Positions 9,652 through 17,936 of a stretch of DNA of 64,000 nucleotides are shown here, piece by piece. The position numbers and the translations under genes are program-made. Each line of letters starts with the position of its first letter. The stretch's first letter is position 1. Source of the stretch: Kribbella pittospori (GTDB lineage Bacteria; Actinomycetota; Actinomycetes; Propionibacteriales; Kribbellaceae); contig NZ_SJKB01000014.1 of the NCBI RefSeq assembly GCF_004331465.1, forward strand, positions 124,001-188,000, read 5' to 3'. Under the pieces are notes generated by a model. It had not been told where the DNA came from, made no database searches, and was given only the letters and a program-made list of their open reading frames with translations.

Positions 9652-10410
9652 ATGACCTTCGTCATCATCGCGGTCGTCGCGATCATCGTGATTCTGGGAA
9701 TCGCGCTGATCGTCTCGTACAACCGCTTCGTCAAGCAGCGGAACCTGATCCAGGAGTCCTGGCGCCAGATCGACGTCGAACTGCACCGCCGGTACGACCT
9801 GATCCCGAACCTCGTCGAGACCGTCCGGGCGTATGCCGCGCACGAGCGGCACGTGTTCGAGGAGGTCGCCCGGCTGCGGACCCAGGCGGTGAACGTGCAG
9901 GGCGCCCCGCCGGAGCAGCGGGCCGCCGCCGAGGGCGAGCTGTCCGGTGCGCTGCGTCAGATGATGATTTCGGTCGAGGCGTACCCGCAGTTGCAGTCGA
10001 ACCAGAACTTCCTGAACCTGCAGCGCGAGCTGACCGACACCGAGGACCGGATCGCGGCCGGCCGGCGGTTCTTCAACGCGAACGTCGGCGACTACAACAC
10101 CCGGGTCGAGGCGTTCCCGTCGAACCTGATCGCGAACGGCTTCAAGTTCGAGAAGGCCGGGTACTTCGAGGTCCGCGACGAGCAGGTGCGCTCGGTTGCG
10201 CAGGTGTCGTTCGGCACGATCGGCTCGGTCGCCGGTGAGCAGGCTCCGCCGCAGATGCAGGCCGGGCCGCAGTCGTCGGGCCAGATCCAGCCGGAGATTC
10301 CGGGTGAACAGGGCAACTACCCGCCTCAGGCGCAGCCACCGGTGGGCGGCCCGCCTGCGGGTTCCCCCAGCCCGCAGGACGGACAGCCGCCGTTCACCGG
10401 TGGCCACTAG
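9652..10410 (+). CDS. lemA: LemA family protein
   Basis: 252 residues from the ATG at 9652, placed just before the membrane segment (about 2-21) with GGGAGCAGGG upstream; 36 extra upstream codons look like leader. LemA hallmarks are present: a single TM, then NRFVKQRNLIQESWRQIDVELHRRYDLIPNLVETV-like helices and ANVGDYNTRVEAFPSN near the end of the domain. The C-terminal 60 residues are a proline/glutamine-rich disordered tail ending in FTGGH, an actinobacterial addition. The function of LemA is not well defined; membrane stress or envelope roles have been proposed. Confidence 0.9.
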   Translation: MTFVIIAVVAIIVILGIALIVSYNRFVKQRNLIQESWRQIDVELHRRYDLIPNLVETVRAYAAHERHVFEEVARLRTQAVNVQGAPPEQRAAAEGELSGALRQMMISVEAYPQLQSNQNFLNLQRELTDTEDRIAAGRRFFNANVGDYNTRVEAFPSNLIANGFKFEKAGYFEVRDEQVRSVAQVSFGTIGSVAGEQAPPQMQAGPQSSGQIQPEIPGEQGNYPPQAQPPVGGPPAGSPSPQDGQPPFTGGH

Positions 10411-10464
10411 GCACCGGTTCCCCGTAGTCCAGGACCCCCGAACCAGGACTCCCTACCAGTGCCA

Positions 10465-10504
10465 GACCCGGGTGCGACGGCGGTCAAGTCGCCACTCCCG
10501 GGTC
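10465..10504. terminator. Nested inverted repeat, possible terminator after lemA
   Basis: GACCCGGG at 10465-10472 pairs with CCCGGGTC at 10497-10504, and an inner GGCG/CGCC pair closes the loop. No T-run follows, which is usual for actinobacterial terminators. It lies in the 216-base gap between lemA and the SARP gene. The rest of that gap holds the presumed promoter of the SARP gene, with no element I can name. Confidence 0.4.
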
Positions 10505-10626
10505 CTGCCTCCCCCCGGTACCTGAGTCAACTGTGACCGACTGAGATACATCCGGCGTACATCGGCCTTCACGCCGGGCACAGGGGATGACACCATAGGT
10601 CGGTTCATCACGGAGAGGGCACAGCA

Positions 10627-13602
10627 GTGGACAGTCTGAGGTACGCAATCCTCGGACCGCTGCGCCTTGTTCACGTCCAGGGCCAGCCGCTGCGCGCAGC
10701 CAAGCCGCGGCAGTTGCTGGCAACGTTGCTTCTGCACCCCAATCGGTTCGTCTCGACCGATCTGATCGCCGACGCGCTCTGGGAGAACAGCCCGCCGCGG
10801 TCGGCCGTCGCGAACATCCGGACGTACGTCCGGGCGCTCCGCGGCGTCCTGCAGGAGGCCGGGCTGCCGGCGCCGATCGACACCTCGGCCGCCGGGTACA
10901 GCATCGAGGTCGGTGTCGACGAGCTCGATGCCAGCCTGTTCGAGACGCTGCTGGCGGAGGGTGGCCACCTCCGAGATGCCGGCGACAGCCGCCATGCCAT
11001 GCAGGTGCTGTCCCGGGCGTACTCGCTCTGGCGCGGACGCCCACTCGAGGGCCTGCCGATTCCGGCGGCCTGGGAGGGCTCGATCGCCCGCCTGGAAGCA
11101 CAGCATCGCGGGCTGGTGGACACCCTGCTCGACCTACGGCTGGAGCACGGCGACGCGAGTGGCGCGGCCGTCCTGCTCAGCGCGCGTCTCACCGAGGACC
11201 CGTACGACGAGCAGCTGTGGCGGCGGCTCGTCGACGCGCTCCTGGCCGCCGGTCGTGTCGGTGAAGCGCGGGCGGCGTACAACAAGGCGGTCCAGACTCT
11301 CGCCGACGAGCTCGACATCAAGCCCGGCCCTGAGCTCGAAGCCGCCGGCGCCCGTGCCGAGAACGGCCGCTCCGCCAACTGGCCGAACCCGGGCATCCCC
11401 TCGGTCCGAACGGCGGAACCCGAGGTCGTACAACCGGGTCCGATGGCGGCGCCTGAGCTGACCGATCCGCAGCGACCGCCGAGTCAGCTGCCCCTCGACC
11501 TGGCCGACTTCAGCGGCCGGGAGGAGCAGTTGGAGCAGCTGCGTGATCTGGTCTGCGGCCGCGACCCGGTCCGTCCGCCGATCGCCGTCATCTCCGGCGC
11601 GCCCGGGACCGGCAAGACCTCTCTGGCCGTCCGGCTGGGTCATCTGGTCCGGGATTCGTTCCCGGACGGGCAGATCTATCTGGACATGCATGGCGCGACG
11701 CAGCCGCGTGATCCGGCCGGAGCCCTCACCGACGTACTGCTCAGCCTCAACCTGCCCGACTTCGCGATCCCGGCCGATCCGGAGCGCCGGTCGGCGATGC
11801 TGCGGTCCGAGCTGGCCAGCCGCCGGGTGCTGATCATCCTCGATGACGTCGCGACGGCCGGCCAGGTGACTCCGCTGATGCCAGGCACCGGTGCGTCCGC
11901 GGTGGTCGTCACCAGCCGGAACCGGCTGATGGATCTGGCCGGCGCGGACAACCTGCCGCTGGGCACGTTCGACGACGGCGAGGCGGCCGAGCTGCTCGAG
12001 TTGGTTGCCGGTGCAGGCCGGGTCGACCGTACGTCGACTGCCGCCGAGGAGATTCTGACCGCGTGCGGGAACCTGCCGCTGGCGATCCGGATCGTCGGCA
12101 GCCGGTTGGCGCAGCGGCCGGACCTGAGTCTGCGTGAGCTCGCCCGGCGGCTCGGTGACGAGACCTCGCGACTGGACGAGCTGAGCATCGGCGAGCTCGC
12201 CGTCCGCACCAGCGCCGACCTCAGCTACGACGCCCTCAGCGCGGAAGAGGCCCGGCTGTACCGGCTGATCGGTCACTTCGCCGTCGGCGTCTTCTCTGCA
12301 CGCGCGTTGGAGGCGGTGGCCTCGCCGGCCTCGGTCCGCCGCAGCCTGGACCGCCTGATCGAGGTCAACCTGGTCCGGATCAGCTCGGTCGACCACCGCG
12401 GTACGGCGCGCTACCGGGTCCACGACCTGCTCCGGCTGCATGCGATCGGTGTCGGCGACGACGAGCAGAAGGCACAGGCGGTCCGGGATGTCGAGACTGT
12501 GCTCGACGCGATCCTGAACAAGATCCGCCGGGCCAACGCTGCTTTGAACTTCGAGTACTTCGGTGTCCTCGAGCACTACGGACCGCTGGATGCGCCCGAT
12601 CCCGCGCCGTTCACCGAGACCGACGCGATCGCGTGGTTCGACAGTGAGCGCAGTACGTTCGTGCCGTCGATCCGTGCGGCCGCGCAGAACGGTCTGCACG
12701 ACTACGCGTGGCGGATCGCTTGCGCGTGGGCGCCGTACCTGGACATGCGGGCTGGGTTCGACGACTGGCACGGGTCGCACCATCAGGGCCTGATGAGTGC
12801 CATCTCCTGTGGGGATCGCCGCGGTGAGGCGATCATGCACCGCAACCTCGGCCAGCTCGCGCTGTACCAGGACGACTGGGACACCGCCTGGCACCATCTC
12901 GACGAGGCCGCGCGTGTGTTCTGCGAGATCGGGGACCGGCTCGGGACCGGCGTCACCGCCGTCGGGATGGGCACCTGGCTGCGTGAACGCGGCCGGCGCG
13001 ACGAGGCTCTGGTGCAGTACGAGGCCGCGATCGAGGCGTTCCTCGAGGCCGGCAACGCGAACGGCGAGGCACTGGCGCGGACCGCGGCCGCCAACATGTG
13101 GCTGCATCGCGACGACACCGACACCGCCGGCCGCTATCTCGCCCAGGCGTTCCTGCTCGCAGTACGGCGGGTCGACAGCCACCGCGAGGCCAAGGTACGG
13201 CGGCGGATCGCTGCGCTCCGCGTGCAACAGGGGCGGTCCGAGCAGGCGGTGCGCCAGTTGCGGCGTGCGCTGGAGATCTTCAACGGCATGGGTGACGACC
13301 ACTGTGCGGCGTACACGCGGTCCGAGCTCGGTAGGGCGTTGGTGGCGCGCGGCGAGGTGGCGGCGGCGCGGAAGATGCTGCTGGATGCGATGGATATCGG
13401 TCACCGGCTGGGCGATCGCAGCGTCGAGGGTCAGGCCGCGCAGCAACTCGGGCAGCTGTACGTGTCCACGGGCAATCTCGACTCGGCCCGCCGTACGCTC
13501 GACCGCGCCGCGCGGGTGTGGCAGCAGGCCGGAAACGACGAGCAGGCAGCCGAATGCCGCCGTGAACTGGCTGCCTTCGACACCGGAGTAGCCGCCGGCT
13601 GA
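10627..13602 (+). CDS. AfsR/SARP family regulator with NB-ARC and TPR domains
   Basis: 991 residues from a GTG with GGAGAGG upstream. The order is an OmpR-like winged helix (about 1-95), a bacterial transcriptional activation domain (about 100-245), a disordered linker, an NB-ARC ATPase and C-terminal TPRs (about 700-985). The Walker A motif is GAPGTGKTS near residue 325, and Walker B is VLIILDDVA near 400. This is the full AfsR/DnrI-like architecture, in which ATP and TPR partners gate DNA binding of the SARP head. Targets are often secondary metabolism or morphology genes, but no biosynthetic cluster is visible nearby. Confidence 0.93.
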   Translation: MDSLRYAILGPLRLVHVQGQPLRAAKPRQLLATLLLHPNRFVSTDLIADALWENSPPRSAVANIRTYVRALRGVLQEAGLPAPIDTSAAGYSIEVGVDELDASLFETLLAEGGHLRDAGDSRHAMQVLSRAYSLWRGRPLEGLPIPAAWEGSIARLEAQHRGLVDTLLDLRLEHGDASGAAVLLSARLTEDPYDEQLWRRLVDALLAAGRVGEARAAYNKAVQTLADELDIKPGPELEAAGARAENGRSANWPNPGIPSVRTAEPEVVQPGPMAAPELTDPQRPPSQLPLDLADFSGREEQLEQLRDLVCGRDPVRPPIAVISGAPGTGKTSLAVRLGHLVRDSFPDGQIYLDMHGATQPRDPAGALTDVLLSLNLPDFAIPADPERRSAMLRSELASRRVLIILDDVATAGQVTPLMPGTGASAVVVTSRNRLMDLAGADNLPLGTFDDGEAAELLELVAGAGRVDRTSTAAEEILTACGNLPLAIRIVGSRLAQRPDLSLRELARRLGDETSRLDELSIGELAVRTSADLSYDALSAEEARLYRLIGHFAVGVFSARALEAVASPASVRRSLDRLIEVNLVRISSVDHRGTARYRVHDLLRLHAIGVGDDEQKAQAVRDVETVLDAILNKIRRANAALNFEYFGVLEHYGPLDAPDPAPFTETDAIAWFDSERSTFVPSIRAAAQNGLHDYAWRIACAWAPYLDMRAGFDDWHGSHHQGLMSAISCGDRRGEAIMHRNLGQLALYQDDWDTAWHHLDEAARVFCEIGDRLGTGVTAVGMGTWLRERGRRDEALVQYEAAIEAFLEAGNANGEALARTAAANMWLHRDDTDTAGRYLAQAFLLAVRRVDSHREAKVRRRIAALRVQQGRSEQAVRQLRRALEIFNGMGDDHCAAYTRSELGRALVARGEVAAARKMLLDAMDIGHRLGDRSVEGQAAQQLGQLYVSTGNLDSARRTLDRAARVWQQAGNDEQAAECRRELAAFDTGVAAG

Positions 13603-13712
13603 ATGTACGGCGGCTGTATCCGGCTTCGGCAAACTCACTGGCACACGACGGCACAGGCCGGCGGGTTCGGGGGAATCGGGGGATGGAACCTATGGCCTGG
13701 GGGGAGGCAGCT

Positions 13713-14102
13713 GTGGAGCGCCGGATCGTCCCGCGGGTGGCGAACCCGCGGGACACCGAGGCGGCGCTGAACTGGCAGCTGGAACGGGTGGGATCGACGG
13801 CGTGGCAGGACTGGACGCTGAAGTTCCAGCGGATGGCCTTCGGTTACGCGCACGACAGCGGTTGGCAGGATTCGGCCGACGCGGTGCGGTGGCTCGACCA
13901 CCATGCCCTTCTGCACGAAGGGACGGCGCCACGGGGGGCGCTGGTCTGGTACCAGGCGGTTGACCGGATCCGTGTCGCCTGCGCGGTCGGCTCGGGTCAG
14001 GTGGTCGGTCCGCTGCCCGCCGGGTCGGTGGAGGTCGCTACGCTCAGCGATCTGAGCTCCGACTGGGTATGGTCGGACCCGCACTTCCCGTTCGCCCACT
14101 GA
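13713..14102 (+). CDS. Small hypothetical protein, possibly a degenerate NlpC/P60- or CHAP-like domain
   Basis: 129 residues from the GTG at 13713, chosen for the GGGGAGG five bases upstream; the ATG at 13683 would add ten residues. The pattern WQDWTLKFQRMAFG, then SADAVRWLDHHALLH, then PRGALVWYQ resembles actinobacterial NlpC/P60- or CHAP-like hypothetical proteins. In those, a Cys would sit near the first block and a His after the third. Neither catalytic residue is evident here, so if related it is probably non-catalytic. It follows the SARP gene and may belong to its unit. The assignment is tentative. Confidence 0.6.
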   Translation: MERRIVPRVANPRDTEAALNWQLERVGSTAWQDWTLKFQRMAFGYAHDSGWQDSADAVRWLDHHALLHEGTAPRGALVWYQAVDRIRVACAVGSGQVVGPLPAGSVEVATLSDLSSDWVWSDPHFPFAH

Positions 14103-14134
14103 GGCCGTGTCCGAGGAGGTCTCCTGTTCGACCA

Positions 14135-14160
14135 GCCAGTCACCGTCGATGGTGACTGGC
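14135..14160. repeat. Perfect 10-bp inverted repeat before the Nudix gene
   Basis: GCCAGTCACC (14135-14144) and GGTGACTGGC (14151-14160) are exact complements around a six-base loop. The hairpin sits after a strong GAGGAGG (14113-14119) and just before the GTG at 14163. It could end the upstream transcript, or fold over the translation start of the Nudix gene. If translation really begins at a CTG at 14124, the repeat would lie inside the coding region. Confidence 0.6.
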
Positions 14161-14162
14161 GC

Positions 14163-15041
14163 GTGGCGCGGTGTGCCCAGGGGGCTGTTGTCACCAGCCC
14201 GTCGATCGATCGGACTCTCGACCGTCCGGTCGTTCTGCACCAGCAGCCGTACGTCCTACCGCCAGATCTCGCCGCCATCAAGCCGACCGTGCTCGCACTG
14301 GACCGGTCAGGCCCTCTAGCGCCGTCGTTCGACGGTCTGAACGCCGGACTGTGCGACGACCTCGATCCAGCCGGCGGTGTGGCCCAGCTGAGGCCGGTCC
14401 GGTACTTCGACACCATGGCCTCCACCTACCTGGCCGGTGAGCAGTGGCGGAGTGGGACGTTGGCCGGGGTGGACACTGACATCACTGCACACCTCTTCAA
14501 CAGCGACGGTCGACTGATCCCGTTGCGGGACAACCAGCTGAGCAACCAGATCGGGGTCTCGACCGTCGCTCTGACCTCGGACGGCTGGATGGTGCTGCAC
14601 CACCAGGGCCTTGGAGCACGGTCGTCCCCCGGACTGGTCGCGCCGAGCGGCTCCGGAAGCCTCGAGCCCAAGGACATCGTGGGCCGGACGCGCCTGCCCG
14701 ACGCGGTCGGAGCCGGCATGGAGCGGGAGCTGCGCGAGGAGCTCGGCCTCCTCAGCGCGCCCATGAGCGAGGTGCGCATGGAGACGAGCGTGCTCGGCTT
14801 CGGCCGCTGGCTGGAGAAGGGCGGCAAACCCGAGTTCTACGGCATCACCCGAATCCACGCCGAGATGGCAGACCTCGACGTACAAATCGACGAATCCGAA
14901 CGCGAGTACGTCGGCAAACACGAACCGATCCCGCCCGCCGACGTTGCGCGCCTACTCGCAGGGGAGCCCTTCAGCGCACTCAGCCTCGGAACCCCGTCCG
15001 TCCCGCTCGAAATGTGCCTCGGCCTGATCGTCAGTCGTTGA
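14163..15041 (+). CDS. Nudix-domain protein
   Basis: 292 residues from the GTG at 14163. The C-terminal half has a recognisable Nudix box core, GMERELREELGLL near residues 184-196, preceded by SGSLEPKD. This fits the REUxEExGU part of the motif that binds metal and a diphosphate. The N-terminal 140 residues are unassigned. An alternative CTG start at 14124 follows GAGGAGG and would add 13 residues (LFDQPVTVDGDWR) in the same frame with coding-like composition. The 3' end overlaps the convergent DedA gene by 11 bases. Substrate unknown. Confidence 0.75.
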   Translation: MARCAQGAVVTSPSIDRTLDRPVVLHQQPYVLPPDLAAIKPTVLALDRSGPLAPSFDGLNAGLCDDLDPAGGVAQLRPVRYFDTMASTYLAGEQWRSGTLAGVDTDITAHLFNSDGRLIPLRDNQLSNQIGVSTVALTSDGWMVLHHQGLGARSSPGLVAPSGSGSLEPKDIVGRTRLPDAVGAGMERELREELGLLSAPMSEVRMETSVLGFGRWLEKGGKPEFYGITRIHAEMADLDVQIDESEREYVGKHEPIPPADVARLLAGEPFSALSLGTPSVPLEMCLGLIVSR

Positions 15042-15729
15042 GGTGGTTCGTGGCGGCGTGCTTCGGGGCTGCCGGGGTGTCGGAGGGTGGGGTGTTGCGG
15101 GCGCGGCGCTTGGCGAGGAGGTATTCGACGAGCATTGGGATCAGTGAGATCAGGACCAGCAGGATCAGGGCCGACTCGAGGTGGTCGTGGATGAACTTGA
15201 CCCGGCCGAGGGCGTGGCCGAGAAGCGTGATGCCGGTCGCCCAGAGGACCGCGCCGATGCCGGTCCAGAGGAAGAACTTGCGCGGGTCCATCTGGCCGGC
15301 GCCAGCCACGATCGTGATGAAGGTCCGCACGATCGGCACGAACCGGGCCAGCACCAGCGCGCGCGGCCCGTACCGTTCGAAGAACTCGTGCGTCTGCTCG
15401 ATGTACTTCGGTTTCAGGAACCGCGCGTTCGGGTTCTTGAACAGCGTCGTCCCGAGCGCGCGGCCGATGTAGTAACCGGACACGTTGCCGAGGAAAGCAG
15501 AGACGGTCAGGATCACGCAGGCCAGCCACAGCGGTACGTCGATCGTGCCGTGCGCGATGAACAGGCCGACGGCGAACAGCAGTGAGTCACCGGGCAGGAT
15601 CGGGAACAGCAATCCGCACTCGATGAACACGACCGCGGCCGTGCCCCAGAGGGCCCAGTCACCCAGCCAGTTCAGCAGGTACTCCGGGTCCATCCAGTTC
15701 GGCATCAGCATCGCGACGAGAGAAAGCAC
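15031..15729 (-). CDS. DedA family membrane protein
   Basis: 232 residues from the GTG at 15729; an ATG at 15711 is the alternative and neither has a clear ribosome site. DedA/VTT-domain proteins are now regarded as lipid carrier flippases or related transporters in the inner membrane. Hallmarks are FIECGLLFPILPGDSLLF near the N-terminus and NVSGYYIGRALG, then FVPIVRTFITIVAGAGQM and the following TM helices. The C-tail is basic and proline-rich. It is divergent from the SpoU methyltransferase, with a gap of about 25 bases between the two starts. Confidence 0.9.
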   Translation of the reverse strand: MLSLVAMLMPNWMDPEYLLNWLGDWALWGTAAVVFIECGLLFPILPGDSLLFAVGLFIAHGTIDVPLWLACVILTVSAFLGNVSGYYIGRALGTTLFKNPNARFLKPKYIEQTHEFFERYGPRALVLARFVPIVRTFITIVAGAGQMDPRKFFLWTGIGAVLWATGITLLGHALGRVKFIHDHLESALILLVLISLIPMLVEYLLAKRRARNTPPSDTPAAPKHAATNHLND

Positions 15730-15753
15730 GCGGACAGGGTAGCGTCCCCAGCT

Positions 15754-16410
15754 GTGCAGGAGCTGACTGGAGAACTTCGCGGAGCGGACATGGTCGGGCC
15801 GAACGAGGTCGGCGTCGGCCCGTGGCAGGGCGATTGGCCCGACGATCCGCGGCTGGATCCTGAGCTGCTCACCAACGGTGACCGGCGCAATGTGGTCGAC
15901 AAGTACCGCTATTGGACCCTCGACGCGATCGTCGAAGACCTGGACCAGCAGCGGCACCCGTTCCACGTCGCGATCGAGAACTGGCAGCACGACCTGAACA
16001 TCGGCTCGGTGGTCCGGACGGCGAACGCTTTCCTGGCGACCGAGGTGCACATCGTCGGCAACCGGAAGTGGAACCGCCGTGGCGCGATGGTCACCGACCG
16101 CTACCAGCACGTCCGCCACCACCCGCGCCTCGAGGACCTGGCGTCGTACGCCGCCGAGCGGGATCTCCCGGTGATCGGGATCGACAACCTGCCCGGCTCG
16201 GTCGCGCTGGAGACGTACGACCTGCCGGCCGGGTGCGTGCTGCTGTTCGGTCAGGAAGGTCCGGGGCTGACCGCCGAGGCGCATGCGATCTGCGCCGACG
16301 TCCTCTCGATCGCGCAGTTCGGATCCACCCGTTCGATCAACGCGAGCGCGGCCGCGGCGATCGCCATGCACGCCTGGGTCCGCCGCCACACCTTCGGTCA
16401 GGAGACCTGA
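15754..16410 (+). CDS. SpoU/TrmH-type RNA 2'-O-methyltransferase
   Basis: 218 residues from a GTG. SPOUT knot motifs are present in order: NIGSVVRTANAF (motif 1), LLFGQEGPGL (motif 2) and STRSINASAAAAIAMH (motif 3). The enzyme would methylate a ribose 2'-OH in tRNA or rRNA using SAM. The first 60 residues are an N-terminal extension without a clear domain. The stop is one base from the amylase start, so the two are probably co-transcribed, but the pairing has no evident biochemical logic. Confidence 0.92.
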   Translation: MQELTGELRGADMVGPNEVGVGPWQGDWPDDPRLDPELLTNGDRRNVVDKYRYWTLDAIVEDLDQQRHPFHVAIENWQHDLNIGSVVRTANAFLATEVHIVGNRKWNRRGAMVTDRYQHVRHHPRLEDLASYAAERDLPVIGIDNLPGSVALETYDLPAGCVLLFGQEGPGLTAEAHAICADVLSIAQFGSTRSINASAAAAIAMHAWVRRHTFGQET

Positions 16411-16411
16411 T

Positions 16412-17647
16412 ATGTGGGCTGACCACGCGATCTGGTGGCAGGTCTATCCGCTCGGCTTCACCGGTGCCGAGAAGACCGCGGGGACGACGGTCGTGCATCG
16501 CCTGCCCCAGTTGGAGAACTGGCTCGACTACGCGGTCGAGCTTGGTTGCTCAGGGCTACTACTCGGCCCGGTGTTCGCTGCGGAGACGCATGGCTACGAC
16601 ACCATCGACCACTTCCGGATCGATCCTCGGCTCGGTGACGACGCGGACTTCGACCGCTTGGTCGCGGCCGCCCACGACCGGGGCCTGAGGATCGCGCTGG
16701 ACGGTGTGTTCAACCACGTCGCACGGTCTTTCAATGGGCCGGACGAGTGGTTCCGGCATCGCCCGGACGGCTCGCTCGACAATTTCGAGGGCCACGACCA
16801 CCTTGTCGCGCTGGATCACAGCCGCCCCGAGGTGGCGCAGTACGTCTCCGAGGTGCTCAGTCACTGGCTCGAGCGAGGTGTCGACGGTTGGCGGCTGGAT
16901 GCGGCGTACGCCGTACCGCCGGAGTTCTGGCAGGCGGTGCTGCCGCGGGAGCGATTCCCGGAGGCGTGGTTCTTCGGTGAGGTGATCCACGGCGACTACG
17001 CCGACTACGTCACGAGGAGCGGGCTCGACTCGGTGACGCAGTACGAACTGTGGAAGGCGATCTGGAGTTCGCTGAACGACGGCAACTTCTTCGAGCTCGC
17101 CTACGCCCTGGAACGGCATGACGCGCTGCTGGACACGTTCGTGCCGCAGACCTTCGTCGGCAATCACGACGTCACCCGGATCGCGACCAAGCTGGACGAC
17201 GAGCGGCACCTCGGTCACGCGCTCGCGATCCTGTTCACCGTGGCTGGTGTGCCGAGCGTGTACTACGGCGACGAGCAGGCCTTCCGCGGGCTGAAGGAGG
17301 ACCGCCTCGGAGGCGACGACGCGATCCGGCCGGAGTTCCCGGCGACGCCCGCGGAGTTGGCTCCGCACGGCCGGGCGACGTACGAGCTGCATCAAGAGCT
17401 GATCGGCGTACGGCGGCAGCACGCGTGGCTGACCCGGAGCCGGACGAAGGTCGAGCATCTGACCAACCGGGCGATCGCTCTGCGGTCTGCCAGTGGCGAC
17501 GAGTCGGTGCTGCTTCTGCTGAGCGTCTCGGACGAGGCCTACGACTTTCCTGTCGAGGTAGGCGACCAGCTGACCGTGCCGGCGCACAGCTGGAGATTGT
17601 TGACGGAACGCGTAACCCCCGGCGAGGGTGCCGCGTTGTCCCAGTGA
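16412..17647 (+). CDS. GH13 alpha-amylase family glycosidase
   Basis: 411 residues, no signal peptide, so cytoplasmic. It starts MWADHAIWWQVYPLGF, a typical GH13 first strand. The four conserved regions are visible: DGVFNH (97-102), GWRLDAAY with nucleophile Asp163, FFGEV with acid/base Glu190, and FVGNHD with His252-Asp253. The lack of a large C-terminal domain beyond a short beta section and the modest size suggest a trehalose- or malto-oligosaccharide-type hydrolase. Exact specificity is unclear. Confidence 0.93.
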   Translation: MWADHAIWWQVYPLGFTGAEKTAGTTVVHRLPQLENWLDYAVELGCSGLLLGPVFAAETHGYDTIDHFRIDPRLGDDADFDRLVAAAHDRGLRIALDGVFNHVARSFNGPDEWFRHRPDGSLDNFEGHDHLVALDHSRPEVAQYVSEVLSHWLERGVDGWRLDAAYAVPPEFWQAVLPRERFPEAWFFGEVIHGDYADYVTRSGLDSVTQYELWKAIWSSLNDGNFFELAYALERHDALLDTFVPQTFVGNHDVTRIATKLDDERHLGHALAILFTVAGVPSVYYGDEQAFRGLKEDRLGGDDAIRPEFPATPAELAPHGRATYELHQELIGVRRQHAWLTRSRTKVEHLTNRAIALRSASGDESVLLLLSVSDEAYDFPVEVGDQLTVPAHSWRLLTERVTPGEGAALSQ

Positions 17648-17747
17648 CAGAAGTGAGGCTTCTCGACCAAAGTCAGCCCCAACTCGGGCGGGGCGGCATG
17701 CATCGTCGGTGTCGTACTGGGTTTGTGACGGGAACAGGGGGTAGTTG

Positions 17748-17936
17748 ATGAGTTCTCTGTGGGACGAACTGATTCATGAGCTCGGGACCGTGCGTGCCCT
17801 GAGCGCTGCTGCACTCGAGGCGCGCACGGAAACGTCGCGGGTGGCGCTGATCACCCTCCTCGACGCCGAGACCGCCGAGATCTCGGCGATCCTCGATCAG
17901 ATCCTGCGGGAGGCCCAGCAGACCTCAGCGGCCTAG
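17748..17936 (+). CDS. Small hypothetical protein
   Basis: 62 residues, MSSLWDELIHELGTVRALSA and onward, mostly amphipathic helix with repeated Ala/Glu/Leu heptads, perhaps a short coiled coil. The ATG at 17748 follows GGGGGTAGTTG. The last 12 bases overlap the convergent monooxygenase gene. Composition looks coding, but no family is recognised. Confidence 0.5.
   Translation: MSSLWDELIHELGTVRALSAAALEARTETSRVALITLLDAETAEISAILDQILREAQQTSAA

Noticed and set aside
11134..13644. An 836-codon minus-strand frame opposite the SARP gene
   Set aside because: It lies fully antisense to a clear AfsR-type protein and has no domain or ribosome site.
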